Below are positions 43,600 through 54,771 of a stretch of DNA of 64,000 bases, in pieces. Within the stretch, counting starts at the first letter, position 1. Each line of letters opens with the position of its first letter. The stretch lies in the NCBI RefSeq assembly GCF_000429045.1, contig NZ_AUBC01000001.1, positions 189,744 through 253,743 on the forward strand, written 5' to 3'. The translations under genes and the position numbers were made by a program. Source of the DNA: Salinarimonas rosea DSM 21201. Its GTDB lineage: Bacteria; Pseudomonadota; Alphaproteobacteria; Rhizobiales; Beijerinckiaceae. Under the pieces are notes generated by a model. The model did no database searches. It was given only the letters and a program-made list of their open reading frames with translations, and was not told where the DNA came from.

Positions 43600-44532
43600 A
43601 TGGCAGACGAGACGAAGAACGAGTTCACCCGCCCCATACCCCTGGCGCTCGCCGTCGTCGCGGCGATCGGCTGGATCGTGGCGATCTGGGCGCTCGTCTC
43701 GGCCGGCTCCACCGAGCAGGACTACGCCAGGCGCCTCGCGACCCTCGAGGAGGAGCGTACCGCCGCCGTGAGCTCCCTCGAGCAGCAGCGGGCCGCTGCG
43801 GGCGATCTCGACGCCATCCGCGTCCAGATCGAGGAAGGCGAGGCCCGCCTGGAGGAAGCGCAGGCCGCCGAGACGGAAGCGACCGGACGCGCCGAGACGC
43901 TGGCCTCCAAGATCGCGGAGCGCGAGGAGCGCCTCGCGACGCTGCAGCAGGAGGTCGCTGCGCAGGAGCAGACCTACGCGCAGCGCCAGGAGGAGATCGC
44001 GGGCTGGCGCGAGGAGATCGAGTCCGCCCGCGCGGAGCTCGCGGACCTGGAGAACGACCTCGCCGCCCGCTCGCAGGAGGTCGCCGACGTCGGGTCGCGT
44101 CTCGAGACCCTGCGCGCCGAGGAGGCGCAGGCCCGCGACAGCCTCTCCACGCTGACGCAGGAGGCCGCCGCGCGCAGCGAGGAGGCCGCGCAGGCGGAGT
44201 CGCGCATCCAGGCCGCCCGCGAGGCGGAAGCGGCGGCGCGCGAGCAGATCGCCGCCCTCGAGGAGCAGCTCCAGGCGCTGGAGGCCCAGGTCGAGGCCGC
44301 GCGCCGGGGCATCACGCCGAGCCTCGGCGGCCCGCTCGTCGGCGACGACGCCGCCGCTGGCGGCAACGCCGCGACCGAGAGCACGGACACGAACAGCACG
44401 CAGTCGACCCCCGGCGTCGACGACGGCGAGCCGCCGGCGAACGCGAGCGGGTCGCCCCAGGGCGGCCCCGAGCGCCCGGGCCCCGAGTGCCGCTTCACCG
44501 GCGACGGCTGGGTCTGCGCCCCGGCCGAGTGA
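43600..44532 (+). CDS. Membrane-anchored coiled-coil protein, unknown
   Basis: A 310-residue protein: a short cytosolic N-terminus, one transmembrane helix (about residues 12-32), and a long Glu/Ala/Arg coiled coil (about 38-245) made of heptads. A Gly/Ser/Thr-rich linker follows, and the short cysteine-containing end is [14 protein letters not shown]. The two cysteines could form a disulfide in the periplasm. No named family is recognised. A strong AGGAGAGG site precedes the ATG. It lies between the cytochrome and urease accessory genes on the same strand. Confidence 0.75.
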   Translation: MADETKNEFTRPIPLALAVVAAIGWIVAIWALVSAGSTEQDYARRLATLEEERTAAVSSLEQQRAAAGDLDAIRVQIEEGEARLEEAQAAETEATGRAETLASKIAEREERLATLQQEVAAQEQTYAQRQEEIAGWREEIESARAELADLENDLAARSQEVADVGSRLETLRAEEAQARDSLSTLTQEAAARSEEAAQAESRIQAAREAEAAAREQIAALEEQLQALEAQVEAARRGITPSLGGPLVGDDAAAGGNAATESTDTNSTQSTPGVDDGEPPANASGSPQGGPERPGPECRFTGDGWVCAPAE

Positions 44533-44621
44533 CGCATCCCGCCGGGCGCGACGCTGCTTTGCAGGCGCGCCCGGCTCGTCTATCGTCTCGCGACGAAACC
44601 CCCACCTCGCCGCGAGAGACC

Positions 44622-45254
44622 ATGCACCGCGCCACCTCCGTCGTCCGCCGCGCCGCCGTCAAGCCCGAGAAGATCGTCGACACGGTCACCCTCGATCACG
44701 AGGGCCGCAACCGTCGGCGCATCGCGCTCACCGGCGACGGCGGGCTCGCCTTCCTGCTCGACCTCGACAAGGCGACCGCGCTCGCCGACGGCGACGCCGT
44801 GAAGCTGGAGGACGGCCGGCTCGTGCAGGTGAAGGCGGCCGCCCAGCCGCTTCTCGAGATCACCGCCGAGAACCCGCTGCGCCTCCTCCGGCTCGCCTGG
44901 CACATCGGCAATCGGCACACGCAAGCCGAGATCACCGCGGACGCGGTCTACATCGAGCGGGACCACGTGCTCGCCGAGATGGTTCGCGGCCAAGGCGGCC
45001 TCGCCCGCGAGGTCGAGCGCGCCTTCCACCCGGAGCGCGGGGCGTACGACCACGAATGCGGGCACGGCCACGATTGCGGGCACGACCACGGGCATGCGCA
45101 CGGGCACTCCCACGGGCACTCCCACGGGCATGGGCATTCCCATGCGCATGCTCATGAGCATGGCCCCACGCACGATCACGGGCATGCGCACGACCACGGG
45201 CACGACCACGGGCACGACCACGCTCATGGCCATCGTCCCCACCACGACCACTGA
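44622..45254 (+). CDS. ureE: Urease accessory protein UreE with long His-rich tail
   Basis: A 210-residue nickel-carrier protein that delivers Ni2+ to the UreG/UreF/UreD complex during urease activation. The core (residues 1-140) contains the [11 protein letters not shown] motif with the conserved metal-binding His. The tail (143-210) is almost entirely alternating His with Gly, Asp, Ser or Ala, about 31 His plus two Cys. In many species the tail is only 10-20 residues. It starts at the ATG after GCGAGAGACC. First of ureE-ureF-ureG-hupE. Confidence 0.94.
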   Translation: MHRATSVVRRAAVKPEKIVDTVTLDHEGRNRRRIALTGDGGLAFLLDLDKATALADGDAVKLEDGRLVQVKAAAQPLLEITAENPLRLLRLAWHIGNRHTQAEITADAVYIERDHVLAEMVRGQGGLAREVERAFHPERGAYDHECGHGHDCGHDHGHAHGHSHGHSHGHGHSHAHAHEHGPTHDHGHAHDHGHDHGHDHAHGHRPHHDH

Positions 45255-45275
45255 GCCGGTCCGGGACCCCGGCTC

Positions 45276-45947
45276 GTGTCGCTCTCCCTCCCCCTCCTGA
45301 TCTGGACGTCCCCCGCCTTCCCCGTCGGCGCGTTCGCCTATTCGCACGGGCTCGAATGGGCGCAGGAGGCCGGCGACGTCTGCGATGCCGAGAGCCTGGA
45401 GGCGTGGTTGCGCGACCTCTACGCCCACGGCGCCCCGCGCAACGACGCGATCCTGTGCGCCGAGGCCCGGCGCGCCGCCGACGATCCCGCCCGCCTCGCC
45501 GAGCTGGCGGAGCTCGCGGTCGCGCTCGCGCCGTCGGCCGAGCGGCGGCTCGAGACGATCACGCAGGGCAATGCCTTCCTCTCCGTCTGCGCGGCCTCCT
45601 GGCCCTGCGCCGCGCTCGACGCCTATCGCACGGGCGCGGGCGAGGCCGACACGCCGCTGCCGGTCGCCTTCGGCCTCGTCGCCGGAGGGCACGCCATCCC
45701 CCTGCGCGAGACGCTGGAGGCACTCGGCCTCGGCTTCGCGCAGAACCTCGTCTCCGCCGCCGTGCGGCTCGGCATCCTCGGGCAGACGCGTGCGCAGGCG
45801 GTCGTGGCCTCGCTCTTGCCTGCGATCCGTGCGCGCGCCGAAGCGGCGGAGGGCGAGGGCCTCGACGACCTCGGCGCCGCCGCCTTCCGCGCCGACCTCG
45901 GAGCCCTGCTCCACGAGACGCAGTACACCCGCCTGTTCCGATCCTGA
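45276..45947 (+). CDS. ureF: Urease accessory protein UreF
   Basis: A 223-residue all-helical accessory protein. Seen are the N-terminal block [29 protein letters not shown], and [15 protein letters not shown]. UreF bridges UreD and UreG and gates nickel transfer to apo-urease. It starts at GTG 21 bases after ureE. Confidence 0.94.
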   Translation: MSLSLPLLIWTSPAFPVGAFAYSHGLEWAQEAGDVCDAESLEAWLRDLYAHGAPRNDAILCAEARRAADDPARLAELAELAVALAPSAERRLETITQGNAFLSVCAASWPCAALDAYRTGAGEADTPLPVAFGLVAGGHAIPLRETLEALGLGFAQNLVSAAVRLGILGQTRAQAVVASLLPAIRARAEAAEGEGLDDLGAAAFRADLGALLHETQYTRLFRS

Positions 45948-45961
45948 GAGGAGCTCGACCG

Positions 45962-46600
45962 ATGGCCCCGATGTCCCCCTCCCCTCACGGACCGCTGCGC
46001 GTCGGGATCGGCGGGCCCGTCGGCACGGGCAAGACGGCGCTGATGGAGGCGCTGTGCAAGCGCTTTGCCGGGCGCTACGACCTGTGCGCCATCACGAACG
46101 ACATCTACACCAAGGAGGACGCGCGCCTCCTCACGGTGGCCGGCGCGCTGCCGGAGGAGCGGATCATGGGCGTCGAGACGGGCGGGTGCCCGCACACGGC
46201 GATCCGCGAGGACTGCTCGATCAACCTCGCCGCCATCGACACGATGACGAAGCGCTTCCCGGGGCTCGACCTGATCCTGCTCGAGTCGGGTGGCGACAAC
46301 CTCGCCGCCACGTTCTCGCCGGAGCTCGCGGACATCACCGTCTACGTCATCGACGTCTCGGGCGGCGAGAAGATCCCCCGCAAGGGCGGGCCGGGCATCA
46401 CCCGATCGGACCTGCTCGTCATCAACAAGATCGACCTCGCGCCGCATGTCGGCGCGAGCCTCGAGGTGATGGAGACCGATTCCGCCCGCATGCGCGGCAA
46501 GCGGCCGTTCGTCTTCGCCAACATGCGCACCGGCGAGGGCGTGGACGCGATCGCGCGCTTCATCGAGGAGGCGGGCGGGCTCTCGGCGAAGGCCGCCTGA
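45962..46600 (+). CDS. ureG: Urease accessory GTPase UreG
   Basis: A 212-residue SIMIBI GTPase: P-loop [11 protein letters not shown], the metal-binding C-P-H motif in [26 protein letters not shown], and N-K-I-D-L-A-P for guanine recognition. It hydrolyses GTP to load nickel into urease. It lies 14 bases after ureF with GAGAGGAG upstream. Confidence 0.97.
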   Translation: MAPMSPSPHGPLRVGIGGPVGTGKTALMEALCKRFAGRYDLCAITNDIYTKEDARLLTVAGALPEERIMGVETGGCPHTAIREDCSINLAAIDTMTKRFPGLDLILLESGGDNLAATFSPELADITVYVIDVSGGEKIPRKGGPGITRSDLLVINKIDLAPHVGASLEVMETDSARMRGKRPFVFANMRTGEGVDAIARFIEEAGGLSAKAA

Positions 46601-46662
46601 GGGTCCGGATCTTGCGGGTCGCGGGTCGTCGGGCCGCGCGAAGGGCGACGATGGAGGGGGCG

Positions 46663-47244
46663 ATGATGAAGTTTTCCGCATGCGGCGCCGCGGCGCTGCT
46701 CGTTCTGGCGGCGACGCCGGCACTGGCGCATGTCGGCCACCAGCCGACGGACGGTTTCCTCGCCGGCCTCACCCACCCGCTGACGGGTCTCGACCATCTC
46801 CTCGCGATGCTGGCGGTGGGCCTCTGGGCGGGGGTCGTCGGCGGGCGCGCGACCTGGGCCTGGCCCGCGGCCTTCGTCGCCGCGATGACGGCTGCCGCGC
46901 TCTACGGGATGGTCGGGCCGTGGCTCCCGGGCGTCGAGCCCGCGATCGCCGGCTCGGTGCTGGCGCTCGGCCTCGCCGTGGCGCTGCGGCTGCGCGCCCC
47001 GCTCGTGCTGGGCGCCGCCGCCTGCGGCGCCTTCGCGCTCGCCCACGGCTGGGCCCACGGCGCGGAGCTGCCGCTCGGCGCGGGCGCCGGCGCCTACGTC
47101 GCGGGCTTCGTCCTGGCGACGGCGGCGCTGCACGCGCTCGGCGTCGTCGCGGGCCGGCTGCTGGCGCGCGACCTGCCCGGCTGGGCGACGCACGGCGCCG
47201 GCGGGGCGGTCGCGGCGATGGGGGTCGCGCTGCTGGTCGGATGA
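46663..47244 (+). CDS. hupE: HupE/UreJ nickel permease-like protein
   Basis: A 193-residue membrane protein with a cleavable signal (cut after A-L-A), then the HupE/UreJ signature H-V-G-H-x-x-T-D-G-F-L-A-G-L-T-H-P-L-T-G-L-D-H-L-L-A and about six helices. It includes A-H-G-W-A-H-G-A-E-L-P. Members import nickel for urease or hydrogenase. Linkage to ureEFG favours the UreJ role. A GGAGGGGG site decides for this ATG; one three bases later is nearly equivalent. Confidence 0.9.
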   Translation: MMKFSACGAAALLVLAATPALAHVGHQPTDGFLAGLTHPLTGLDHLLAMLAVGLWAGVVGGRATWAWPAAFVAAMTAAALYGMVGPWLPGVEPAIAGSVLALGLAVALRLRAPLVLGAAACGAFALAHGWAHGAELPLGAGAGAYVAGFVLATAALHALGVVAGRLLARDLPGWATHGAGGAVAAMGVALLVG

Positions 47245-47249
47245 GGCGG

Positions 47250-47370
47250 CCCTTCCGCCCGACAGGCGATCGGCGCGCAGCGAGTCGGGTGGCGGCGGAA
47301 GCGGCCGGAACGCTCCCCGGCCGCTCGCCCTGTCGCATCCGCTTCGCGGCCCGTCCCCCTCGGGCGGAAG
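47250..47370. repeat. Degenerate copy of the palindromic element
   Basis: The gap between convergent hupE and ade is bounded by CTTCCGCCC (47252-47260) and its inverse GGGCGGAAG (47362-47370). It contains GATCGGCGCGCAGCG (47268-47282), identical to a 15-base piece of the element at 19633-19839 (there 19658-19672). The order of parts is the same, so this looks like a diverged second member of the family. Confidence 0.5.
47301..47324. terminator. Hairpin between convergent hupE and ade
   Basis: GCGGCCGG (47301-47308) pairs with CCGGCCGC (47317-47324) around an eight-base loop inside the degenerate repeat. It has no T-run. It may end transcription from either side. Confidence 0.4.
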
Positions 47371-47371
47371 C

Positions 47372-49222
47372 TCACTCCGCCGCGTCCCGCCCCTCCTCGA
47401 ACGGCGGCACGATCGTCATCTGGGGGACCAGCACCAGCCCCATGTCGGTGATGCGGATCTCCGGGATCACCGAGAGCGGGATGAGGTTGAAGCCCATGTA
47501 GGGGATGGTGCAGCCGGCCTCGGACCAAGCCTCCTTGAGCACCCGAGTCTCCTCGGCGACCTCCGTCACCCGCTTGTCGGAGAGGAGCCCCGCGATGGGG
47601 AGCGCGACGAAGGCCTTCACCGCGCCCCCGTCGACGACGCACACCCCACCCTGCGCCTCGCGCAGCGTGTCGAGCGCGAGGCGCATGTCGGCCTCGTTGG
47701 TGCCGGCCACGATGAGGTTGTGCGAATCGTGGCCGACCGACGACGCGACGGCGCCGGACTCCAGGCCGAAATCCTTTAGGAGCCCGTGCGCCACCCGGCT
47801 CTCGCCGCCCGAGAGCCCGTGGCGCTCGATCACGGCGACGTGGCAGAGATCGGCGCCGCTCGCGCGGATGATCTCTTCCCACGTCTCGCCGGAGGGCAGC
47901 GTCACCCGATCGTGCAGCACGACGATGCCCGGCAGCGCCGTGCGCAGCGTGTTCGCGATCGCCGGCGTGCGCGGCGGCGCGGGGACGAGCGGCGGGTCGC
48001 CGGCGATCTTCACGGTGGCATAGGCCGCCTTCGGGTAGACCCAGCGGTCGGAGAGCGCGGCGTCGAGCACGGGGGTGATCCTGGCGTCCTCGACGACGAG
48101 CGTGCCGCCGTACCAGGTGTTGCGCACCTCGAGCGCGTCGTTCAGCAGCACGACGTCGGCACGGCGCCCGCCGCCGAGCGCGCCGATCTCGCCGTCCTGG
48201 TGGTAGCGCGTCGCGGGGTGGAGCGAGCCCATGGCCCAGGCCTGCTCGCGGGTCATGCCCGCCGTCCAGGCCTGGCGCGTGACCCAGTCCATGCCGAACA
48301 GCATCAGGTCGTCGGCGTCGCGGTCGTCCGTGCAGACGCACACGCGCTTGTTGGAGGCGCCGAGTTCCGTGATCGTCTTGATCGCCTCCGGCAGCGAGTG
48401 CCACGGCGTGGTCGGCGGCCCGCCGCGCAGGAAGATCCAGACGCCGGCATCGAGCAGGTCGTCGGCGATGTCGCGGTCGATCGCCTCGTGCGTGTCGGTG
48501 ACGCCCGCCGCCGCGTAGGCCGCCACGAACTCGCGCCCGTAGATGTGGCCCGAGACCGGCCGCCCGCGCGACAGCGCCGCCGCGAGGATCGCGTGCGAGC
48601 GCGGATCGCCGTGGGCCACCTGCACGAAGTCCATCTTCTCGCCGAGCGCCACCGCCTCCGGCCAGCGGTCGAACAGCGCGCCGATCTTCTCCGCGGTGAG
48701 GTCCCCGCCGGCGGTCTCGAGCTCCGGCGACGTGGCGGGCACCGTCGATGGCACGGTGAGGAAGATCGACAGGGGCGCCTGGCGCGCGTCCTCCAGCATG
48801 GCCTCGACGCCCGCGACGTCCATGACGTTGCCGATCTCGTGGCTGTCGCAGAAGATCGTCGTCGTGCCGTTGAGCAGCGCTGCCTCGGCGTAGGCGCAGG
48901 CCGTCACCATCGACGATTCGATGTGGATGTGCGGGTCGACCAGGCCCGGCGCGAGGATGCCGCCGTTGGCGTCGTAGATTTCCGCCGGCGCGTGCGCGAG
49001 CTGCGCGTGCGCGCCGTTCGGCTTTACCGCGGCGATGCGCCCGCCGGCGATCCAGACCTCGCGCTCGGGCAGGATCCGGTCGGTGTAGGTGGAGAGCACC
49101 CGCGCCCCGCGGATCACGAGATCGGGCGCCGCCCGCCCGGCGGCGACATCGGCGAGACGGCGCGTCATCGTCGCGAGCGGCGCGACGGAGAAGCGGGTGA
49201 GGCGGGCGGTGGTGTCGGCCAT
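47372..49222 (-). CDS. ade: Adenine deaminase
   Basis: A 616-residue amidohydrolase of the Ade family. Metal-site block [22 protein letters not shown] near residue 130, and the C-terminal S-V-G-H-D-S-H-N region are all intact. It converts adenine to hypoxanthine plus ammonia. The start at 49222 has a GGAG site seven bases upstream. Neighbouring urease accessory genes and purA make nitrogen or purine salvage a shared theme, but nothing shows co-regulation. Confidence 0.94.
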   Translation of the reverse strand: MADTTARLTRFSVAPLATMTRRLADVAAGRAAPDLVIRGARVLSTYTDRILPEREVWIAGGRIAAVKPNGAHAQLAHAPAEIYDANGGILAPGLVDPHIHIESSMVTACAYAEAALLNGTTTIFCDSHEIGNVMDVAGVEAMLEDARQAPLSIFLTVPSTVPATSPELETAGGDLTAEKIGALFDRWPEAVALGEKMDFVQVAHGDPRSHAILAAALSRGRPVSGHIYGREFVAAYAAAGVTDTHEAIDRDIADDLLDAGVWIFLRGGPPTTPWHSLPEAIKTITELGASNKRVCVCTDDRDADDLMLFGMDWVTRQAWTAGMTREQAWAMGSLHPATRYHQDGEIGALGGGRRADVVLLNDALEVRNTWYGGTLVVEDARITPVLDAALSDRWVYPKAAYATVKIAGDPPLVPAPPRTPAIANTLRTALPGIVVLHDRVTLPSGETWEEIIRASGADLCHVAVIERHGLSGGESRVAHGLLKDFGLESGAVASSVGHDSHNLIVAGTNEADMRLALDTLREAQGGVCVVDGGAVKAFVALPIAGLLSDKRVTEVAEETRVLKEAWSEAGCTIPYMGFNLIPLSVIPEIRITDMGLVLVPQMTIVPPFEEGRDAAE

Positions 49223-49453
49223 GGGGGGCTCCGGCGATGACTGTCGTCCGGAGGGTAGCGTGCGGGGGGACGCGCGCAAGCGGGGCTTTTCCACTTCCCG
49301 TCGCGGGAAGCCGACCTCACCTCCGCCGCCGCGAGGCGTGAGAGCCGGGCGGGGCCGCGAGGCGCGCGGACGCCGCGATGCTCGGAGCGATCCCCGCCGG
49401 CGCGCTGTCGCTCGACCGCGCGCGGGCGGGGGCGTTCCGCCCCGCCGCGCGGC

Positions 49454-51133
49454 TCACGCCGCGCGCACCGTTCCCAGGAAGGCGTCCACCTCGCGGCCGA
49501 GATCGCTCGCACCGCGGGCCAGCTGGTTGGCCGAGGAGAGGACCTGCGTCGCCGCGGCACCCGTCGTCGTCGCCGTGCCGCGCACCTCGTCGATGCTGCG
49601 CGTCACCTCGCCGCTGCCGGAGGCCGCCTCCGCGACCGAGCGCGCGATCTCCTGCGTCGCCGCCTGCTGCTCCTCGGCGGCGGAGGCGACGGTCGTGGCA
49701 ATGGCGTTCACCTCGCCGATCACCTTGGCGATCTTGCCGATCGCGGCCACCGCGCCGGCGGTCTCCGCCTGAACGCCGGAGATCTGGCTGCCGATCTCCT
49801 CGGTCGCCTTCGCCGTCTGGGAGGCGAGCGCCTTGACCTCGGCGGCGACGACCGCGAAGCCCTTGCCGGCCTCCCCGGCCCGGGCCGCCTCGATGGTGGC
49901 GTTGAGCGCGAGCAGGTTCGTCTGCTCGGCGATCTCGCCGATCAGCTTCACCACCTCCGAGATCCGCGTCGCGGTCGCGGCGAGCGCCTCCACGGCGCGC
50001 TGGGCGTCCGCCGAGTCGCTGGCGGCGCGGCCGGCGATCGCGGCCGAGCGCTGGATCTGGTCCTGGATCTCCCGCGCCGTGGCTGCGAGCTCCTCGGTCG
50101 CGGCGGCGACGGTCTGGACGTTCGCCGCCGTCTCCTCGGCAGCCGCGGCGACCGTGCCCGACTGCTCCGTCGTCAGCGATGCCGCCTTGGACATCGAGGT
50201 GGCCGTCGTTTCGAGCTGGGTCGAGGCCGTGGAGAGCGTGCGGACCAGATCGCCGACCTTCGCCTCGAAGCCGTCGGCGATCTCGGCCATCAGCCGCTTC
50301 TTCTCGCGCGCCGCGGCGGCGTCGCGGGCGCGGCCCTCCTCCTCCAGCGCGCGGTTGGCGATGAGGGCATCCTTGAACACCGAGAGCGCGGCGGCCATCG
50401 TGCCGACCTCGTCGCGCCGATCGCGCCAGCGCACTTCCGTCTCGAGCGCCCCGTCGGCGAGCCGGCGCATCGCGTCGGTGATGCCGGCGATCGGGCGGAG
50501 CAGGCCCCGCGTCACGACCAGGAACGCGGCGACGAAGGCCGCGACGCTCGCGCCGGCGGCCCCCATCAGGAAGAGCTCGGCCTGCGCGAACGCGGAGGAG
50601 GACGTGGTGTAGGCCCGCTCCGCTTCCATGACCTGGACGTCGATCAGCGCGCCGATCTGCTCCGTGACCGGATCGATCGCGGGGTAGAGCCGGCTCGTGA
50701 TGAAGACGTCGAGCGCGGCGGCGTCGGACCGCTCCAGGATGCCCTTCAGCTCCGCGATCGCCGCGTTCGCCGCACCCGTTCGCGCGTCGACCAGGGCGGC
50801 GAGGCGCGCCTCCTCGCCGGTCATGCGGGTGGCGGCATAGGCCGTCCAGCGCTCTTCGATCGTCTCGCGGGCCGTACGGACGGCGGCGAGGCCCTCCTCC
50901 CAGCCGAAGGCGCCGTCGCGCACCTTGTGGGCGGCGTCGACGACGTTGACGGCGTACATGTCGGACAGTGCCTTGAGGTCCGCGAGAGGCACCACGCGGT
51001 CCGCATAGACCGTCTCGAGGCCCGAGAGGGCGACGAGCGACGTCCGCCAGCCGGAGAAGGCGACGGCGGCGACGCAGGCGAGAAGGACTCCGAGCGCGGC
51101 AAGGATTCGGACGCGAAGCGAGAGGGCGATCAT
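49454..51133 (-). CDS. Methyl-accepting chemotaxis protein
   Basis: A 559-residue receptor. TM1 (about residues 7-29) leads into a periplasmic four-helix-bundle sensor (about 30-185), then TM2 (about 188-212), a HAMP domain and a long cytoplasmic signalling domain. The tip sequence is [22 protein letters not shown]. No C-terminal CheR/CheB-binding pentapeptide is visible (it ends T-V-R-A-A). The ligand is unknown. AGGTGAG lies three bases from the ATG. The AT-rich stretch just upstream (51150-51240) probably holds its promoter. Confidence 0.93.
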   Translation of the reverse strand: MIALSLRVRILAALGVLLACVAAVAFSGWRTSLVALSGLETVYADRVVPLADLKALSDMYAVNVVDAAHKVRDGAFGWEEGLAAVRTARETIEERWTAYAATRMTGEEARLAALVDARTGAANAAIAELKGILERSDAAALDVFITSRLYPAIDPVTEQIGALIDVQVMEAERAYTTSSSAFAQAELFLMGAAGASVAAFVAAFLVVTRGLLRPIAGITDAMRRLADGALETEVRWRDRRDEVGTMAAALSVFKDALIANRALEEEGRARDAAAAREKKRLMAEIADGFEAKVGDLVRTLSTASTQLETTATSMSKAASLTTEQSGTVAAAAEETAANVQTVAAATEELAATAREIQDQIQRSAAIAGRAASDSADAQRAVEALAATATRISEVVKLIGEIAEQTNLLALNATIEAARAGEAGKGFAVVAAEVKALASQTAKATEEIGSQISGVQAETAGAVAAIGKIAKVIGEVNAIATTVASAAEEQQAATQEIARSVAEAASGSGEVTRSIDEVRGTATTTGAAATQVLSSANQLARGASDLGREVDAFLGTVRAA

Positions 51134-51344
51134 CGGCTCACCTGATCCTGGAGTGACTGAATTCACTACACAGGCGAGCCCTAAACAATGAGTTAACTTC
51201 AAATAATCATCCCAATAATACGAATATCCGCCTAGTCGAATGAAGCCTCTGCTTGGCTGCGATGACACGATTGCATCTTTCGACTGCGGTGCCCCTTCGT
51301 CAGCACAGGGACCCCCGAGCACGGGCCGCCGCCTCGCCACCCCC

Positions 51345-51373
51345 TTGACCCCCGCCCCGCGATCCCGCACAAG
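51345..51373 (+). promoter_or_regulatory. Candidate promoter of the purA leader
   Basis: TTGACC (51345-51350) and CACAAG (51368-51373) are spaced 17 bases apart. The inferred transcript would start near 51380, just before the intrinsic terminator at 51394-51418. The -35 match is strong and the -10 match weak. Confidence 0.38.
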
Positions 51374-51393
51374 ACCGCGCAAGGTGAACGACC

Positions 51394-51418
51394 GCCCCGG
51401 CCTTGCGCCGGGGCTTTT
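51394..51418 (+). terminator. Intrinsic terminator in the purA upstream region
   Basis: An 8-bp GC stem GCCCCGGC/GCCGGGGC with a five-base loop is followed by TTTTCGTTT. It reads rightward, 67 bases before the purA start. The upstream gene is on the opposite strand, so there is no obvious rightward gene for it to end; an attenuator or the end of a small RNA are possible readings. The rest of the 351-bp gap (51134-51484) is AT-rich near the receptor gene and otherwise featureless. Confidence 0.7.
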
Positions 51419-51484
51419 CGTTTGCGGCCCGGCGAGCCCGGCCGCGAGCGTCCGAGGGGGCCCCGTCGAGGGGAGCTGAGAGCG

Positions 51485-52777
<1,293 letters not shown>

Positions 52778-52811
52778 CGGCGCGCTCTCGTTCAGGACAG
52801 TCAAACGCCCG

Positions 52812-54317
52812 ATGGCCGACTACTACCCGCTGATCGCCCGCGCCGTGCAGGGCCTCGCCGATCCCTCTCCGCCGATGCGCGGGGCGGTCTACGAGCGTGC
52901 GCGTGCGGCGTTGATGGACCAGCTGCGCTCGCTCGATCCGCCGCTGTCGGAAGAGGACATCGCCGAGGAAGGCCGCTCGCTCGACGATGCGATCGTCCGC
53001 GTCGAGGCCGACTACGCCCCGGCCGCCGCGGCGCCGGCCCCGCCCGCCCGCGCGGAGCCGCGGCCCGCGCCGGAGGCCTACCCCGAGCCGGAGGCCTACG
53101 CCGAGCCGTATCCGGAGCCCGCTTCCTACGCGGAGCCCGAGCCCTATCCGGAGCCCGAGCCCTTCCCCGAGGCCGACCCTTTCCCTGAGGCAGAGCCTTA
53201 CCAAGAGGCAGAGCCTTTCCCGGAGGCCGAGCCTTACCATGAGGCCGTGCCACATCACGAGGCCGCGCCGCGGCACGAAGGGCCATCCCTCGCGAAGGCA
53301 CAGCCCTCCCCCGACCGCGCCATGACGTCGGGCGACGAGACGCAGCGATTCACGCTGCCGTCCACGCGGCGTCGTCCGGCGTTCGAGAAGCGCACGGAAG
53401 CCGACCACGCGGGCGCAGACGAGTCGGACGAGCGGCGCGCCGCGCCCGCGGCCGCCCCGGAGACCCGCCGGCGCCCGCGCATCGACGCGAAGGGCGCGAA
53501 GGCCGGGGCAGGCGGCGGGCGCGCCCGCGTCGCCATCATCGCGGGCGCCGTCGCCGCGGTGATCGGGGCCATCGCCGCAACCGCTTTGTCGCTCGGCGAC
53601 GACCCGCCGGCCCTCGTCGCCGAGGCGCCGGCCCCGAGCGCGACGGCGCCGGTCGAGGACGGCAAGATCGTCGAGCGCATCGGCGGGGAGGCCCCGGTGA
53701 CGGCCTCCGCACCGCAGCAGCCCGCGACGCCCCCGCTCGCGACGGACCAGGACGGCAGCATCGCCGTCGCCCAGCGCGCCGTCCTCTACGAGGAGGACCC
53801 TCTCAACCCGCAGGGCGAGCCGCGCGCCGCAGCCGGTCGTGCGGTGTGGAGCGTCGAGCCCGGCGGCCAGGGCGAGCCCGTCGTGCGCGCCACCGTCGAG
53901 ATCCCCGATCCGCGCCTGCGCCTCGTGATGCTCGTCCGCCGCAACCTCGATCCGACCCTGCCGGCATCCCACACGATCGATCTCTCGTTCGAGACCGGGG
54001 ACATGGAATCGCGGCGCGTGCGCGACATCGGCCTCCTCCAGCTCAAGGACGAGGAGACGATCCGCGGCGCACCCGTGGCGGGGCTGCCGGTGCCGGTGCG
54101 CGACAACCTGTTCCTGATCGGCCTCTCGAACCTGCCCCGCGACATCGAGCGCAACACCGTGCTGATGACCGAGCGCAACTGGATCGATCTGCCGGTGCGC
54201 CTCGCCTCCGGCCAGCGCGCGATCCTCTCCTTCGAGAAGGGCACGTCCGGGGACCGGATCATCGACGAGGCCTTCGCCCAGTGGGGCGAGAGCACGGTGA
54301 GCGCCGGCGCGAACTGA
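52812..54317 (+). CDS. Membrane protein with Pro/Glu repeat linker, unknown
   Basis: A 501-residue protein in four parts. A helical N-domain (1-65) has [12 protein letters not shown] and Y-E-R-A-R-A-A-L. A repetitive P-E-P/F-P-E-A/Y-x-E linker (about 88-150) is followed by a basic stretch and one transmembrane helix (about 239-260). A C-terminal beta-rich domain (about 310-501) is likely periplasmic. Similar N-domains occur in rhizobial proteins encoded after purA. The function is unknown. The start has no strong ribosome site, and coupling with purA is likely. Confidence 0.78.
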   Translation: MADYYPLIARAVQGLADPSPPMRGAVYERARAALMDQLRSLDPPLSEEDIAEEGRSLDDAIVRVEADYAPAAAAPAPPARAEPRPAPEAYPEPEAYAEPYPEPASYAEPEPYPEPEPFPEADPFPEAEPYQEAEPFPEAEPYHEAVPHHEAAPRHEGPSLAKAQPSPDRAMTSGDETQRFTLPSTRRRPAFEKRTEADHAGADESDERRAAPAAAPETRRRPRIDAKGAKAGAGGGRARVAIIAGAVAAVIGAIAATALSLGDDPPALVAEAPAPSATAPVEDGKIVERIGGEAPVTASAPQQPATPPLATDQDGSIAVAQRAVLYEEDPLNPQGEPRAAAGRAVWSVEPGGQGEPVVRATVEIPDPRLRLVMLVRRNLDPTLPASHTIDLSFETGDMESRRVRDIGLLQLKDEETIRGAPVAGLPVPVRDNLFLIGLSNLPRDIERNTVLMTERNWIDLPVRLASGQRAILSFEKGTSGDRIIDEAFAQWGESTVSAGAN

Positions 54318-54336
54318 GCTCGCGCGTGCCCGCCGG

Positions 54337-54708
54337 TCAGGCGAGCGCACGCCCGAGCGCCAGCCCCACCGCGATCGCGCCGAGCGAGAGCAGGACCGAC
54401 GCAGCGACATAGGCCGCCGCGAGGCCCGGCGCCCCGCGCTCCACGAGCGCGGCGGCGTCGAGCGAGAAGGCCGAGAAGGTGGTGAAGCCGCCGAGCAGGC
54501 CCGTCGTCAGAAAGAGCCGCGCCGTCTCGGACGGCATGCGCGCGAGGACCAGCGTCGCGACGAGGCCCATGGCGAAGGAGCCCGCGACGTTCACCGCGAG
54601 CGTCCCCCACGGGAAGGCGGGCCCGAAGGCGCGCAGCGCCGCCAGCCCGACGAGCCAGCGCAGCACCCCGCCGAGGCCGGCGCCGAGGAAGACGGTGAGG
54701 GCGGACAC
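54337..54708 (-). CDS. crcB: Fluoride channel CrcB/FluC
   Basis: A 123-residue four-helix membrane protein with G-G-V-L-R-W near the start, the central N-V-A-G-S-F and the signature G-G-F-T-T-F-S-A-F-S. It works as a dual-topology dimer that exports fluoride. It is convergent with the purA-linked gene, 19 bp apart. A TTGACA box (54779-54774 on the minus strand) lies about 65 bases upstream; no convincing fluoride riboswitch was found. Confidence 0.95.
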   Translation of the reverse strand: MSALTVFLGAGLGGVLRWLVGLAALRAFGPAFPWGTLAVNVAGSFAMGLVATLVLARMPSETARLFLTTGLLGGFTTFSAFSLDAAALVERGAPGLAAAYVAASVLLSLGAIAVGLALGRALA

Positions 54709-54771
54709 GGGCTGACCTCGCGAGGCGTGCGGGTTGGGATCGCCCCCCTCTGTCGCCCGCCCGCAGGCGTG

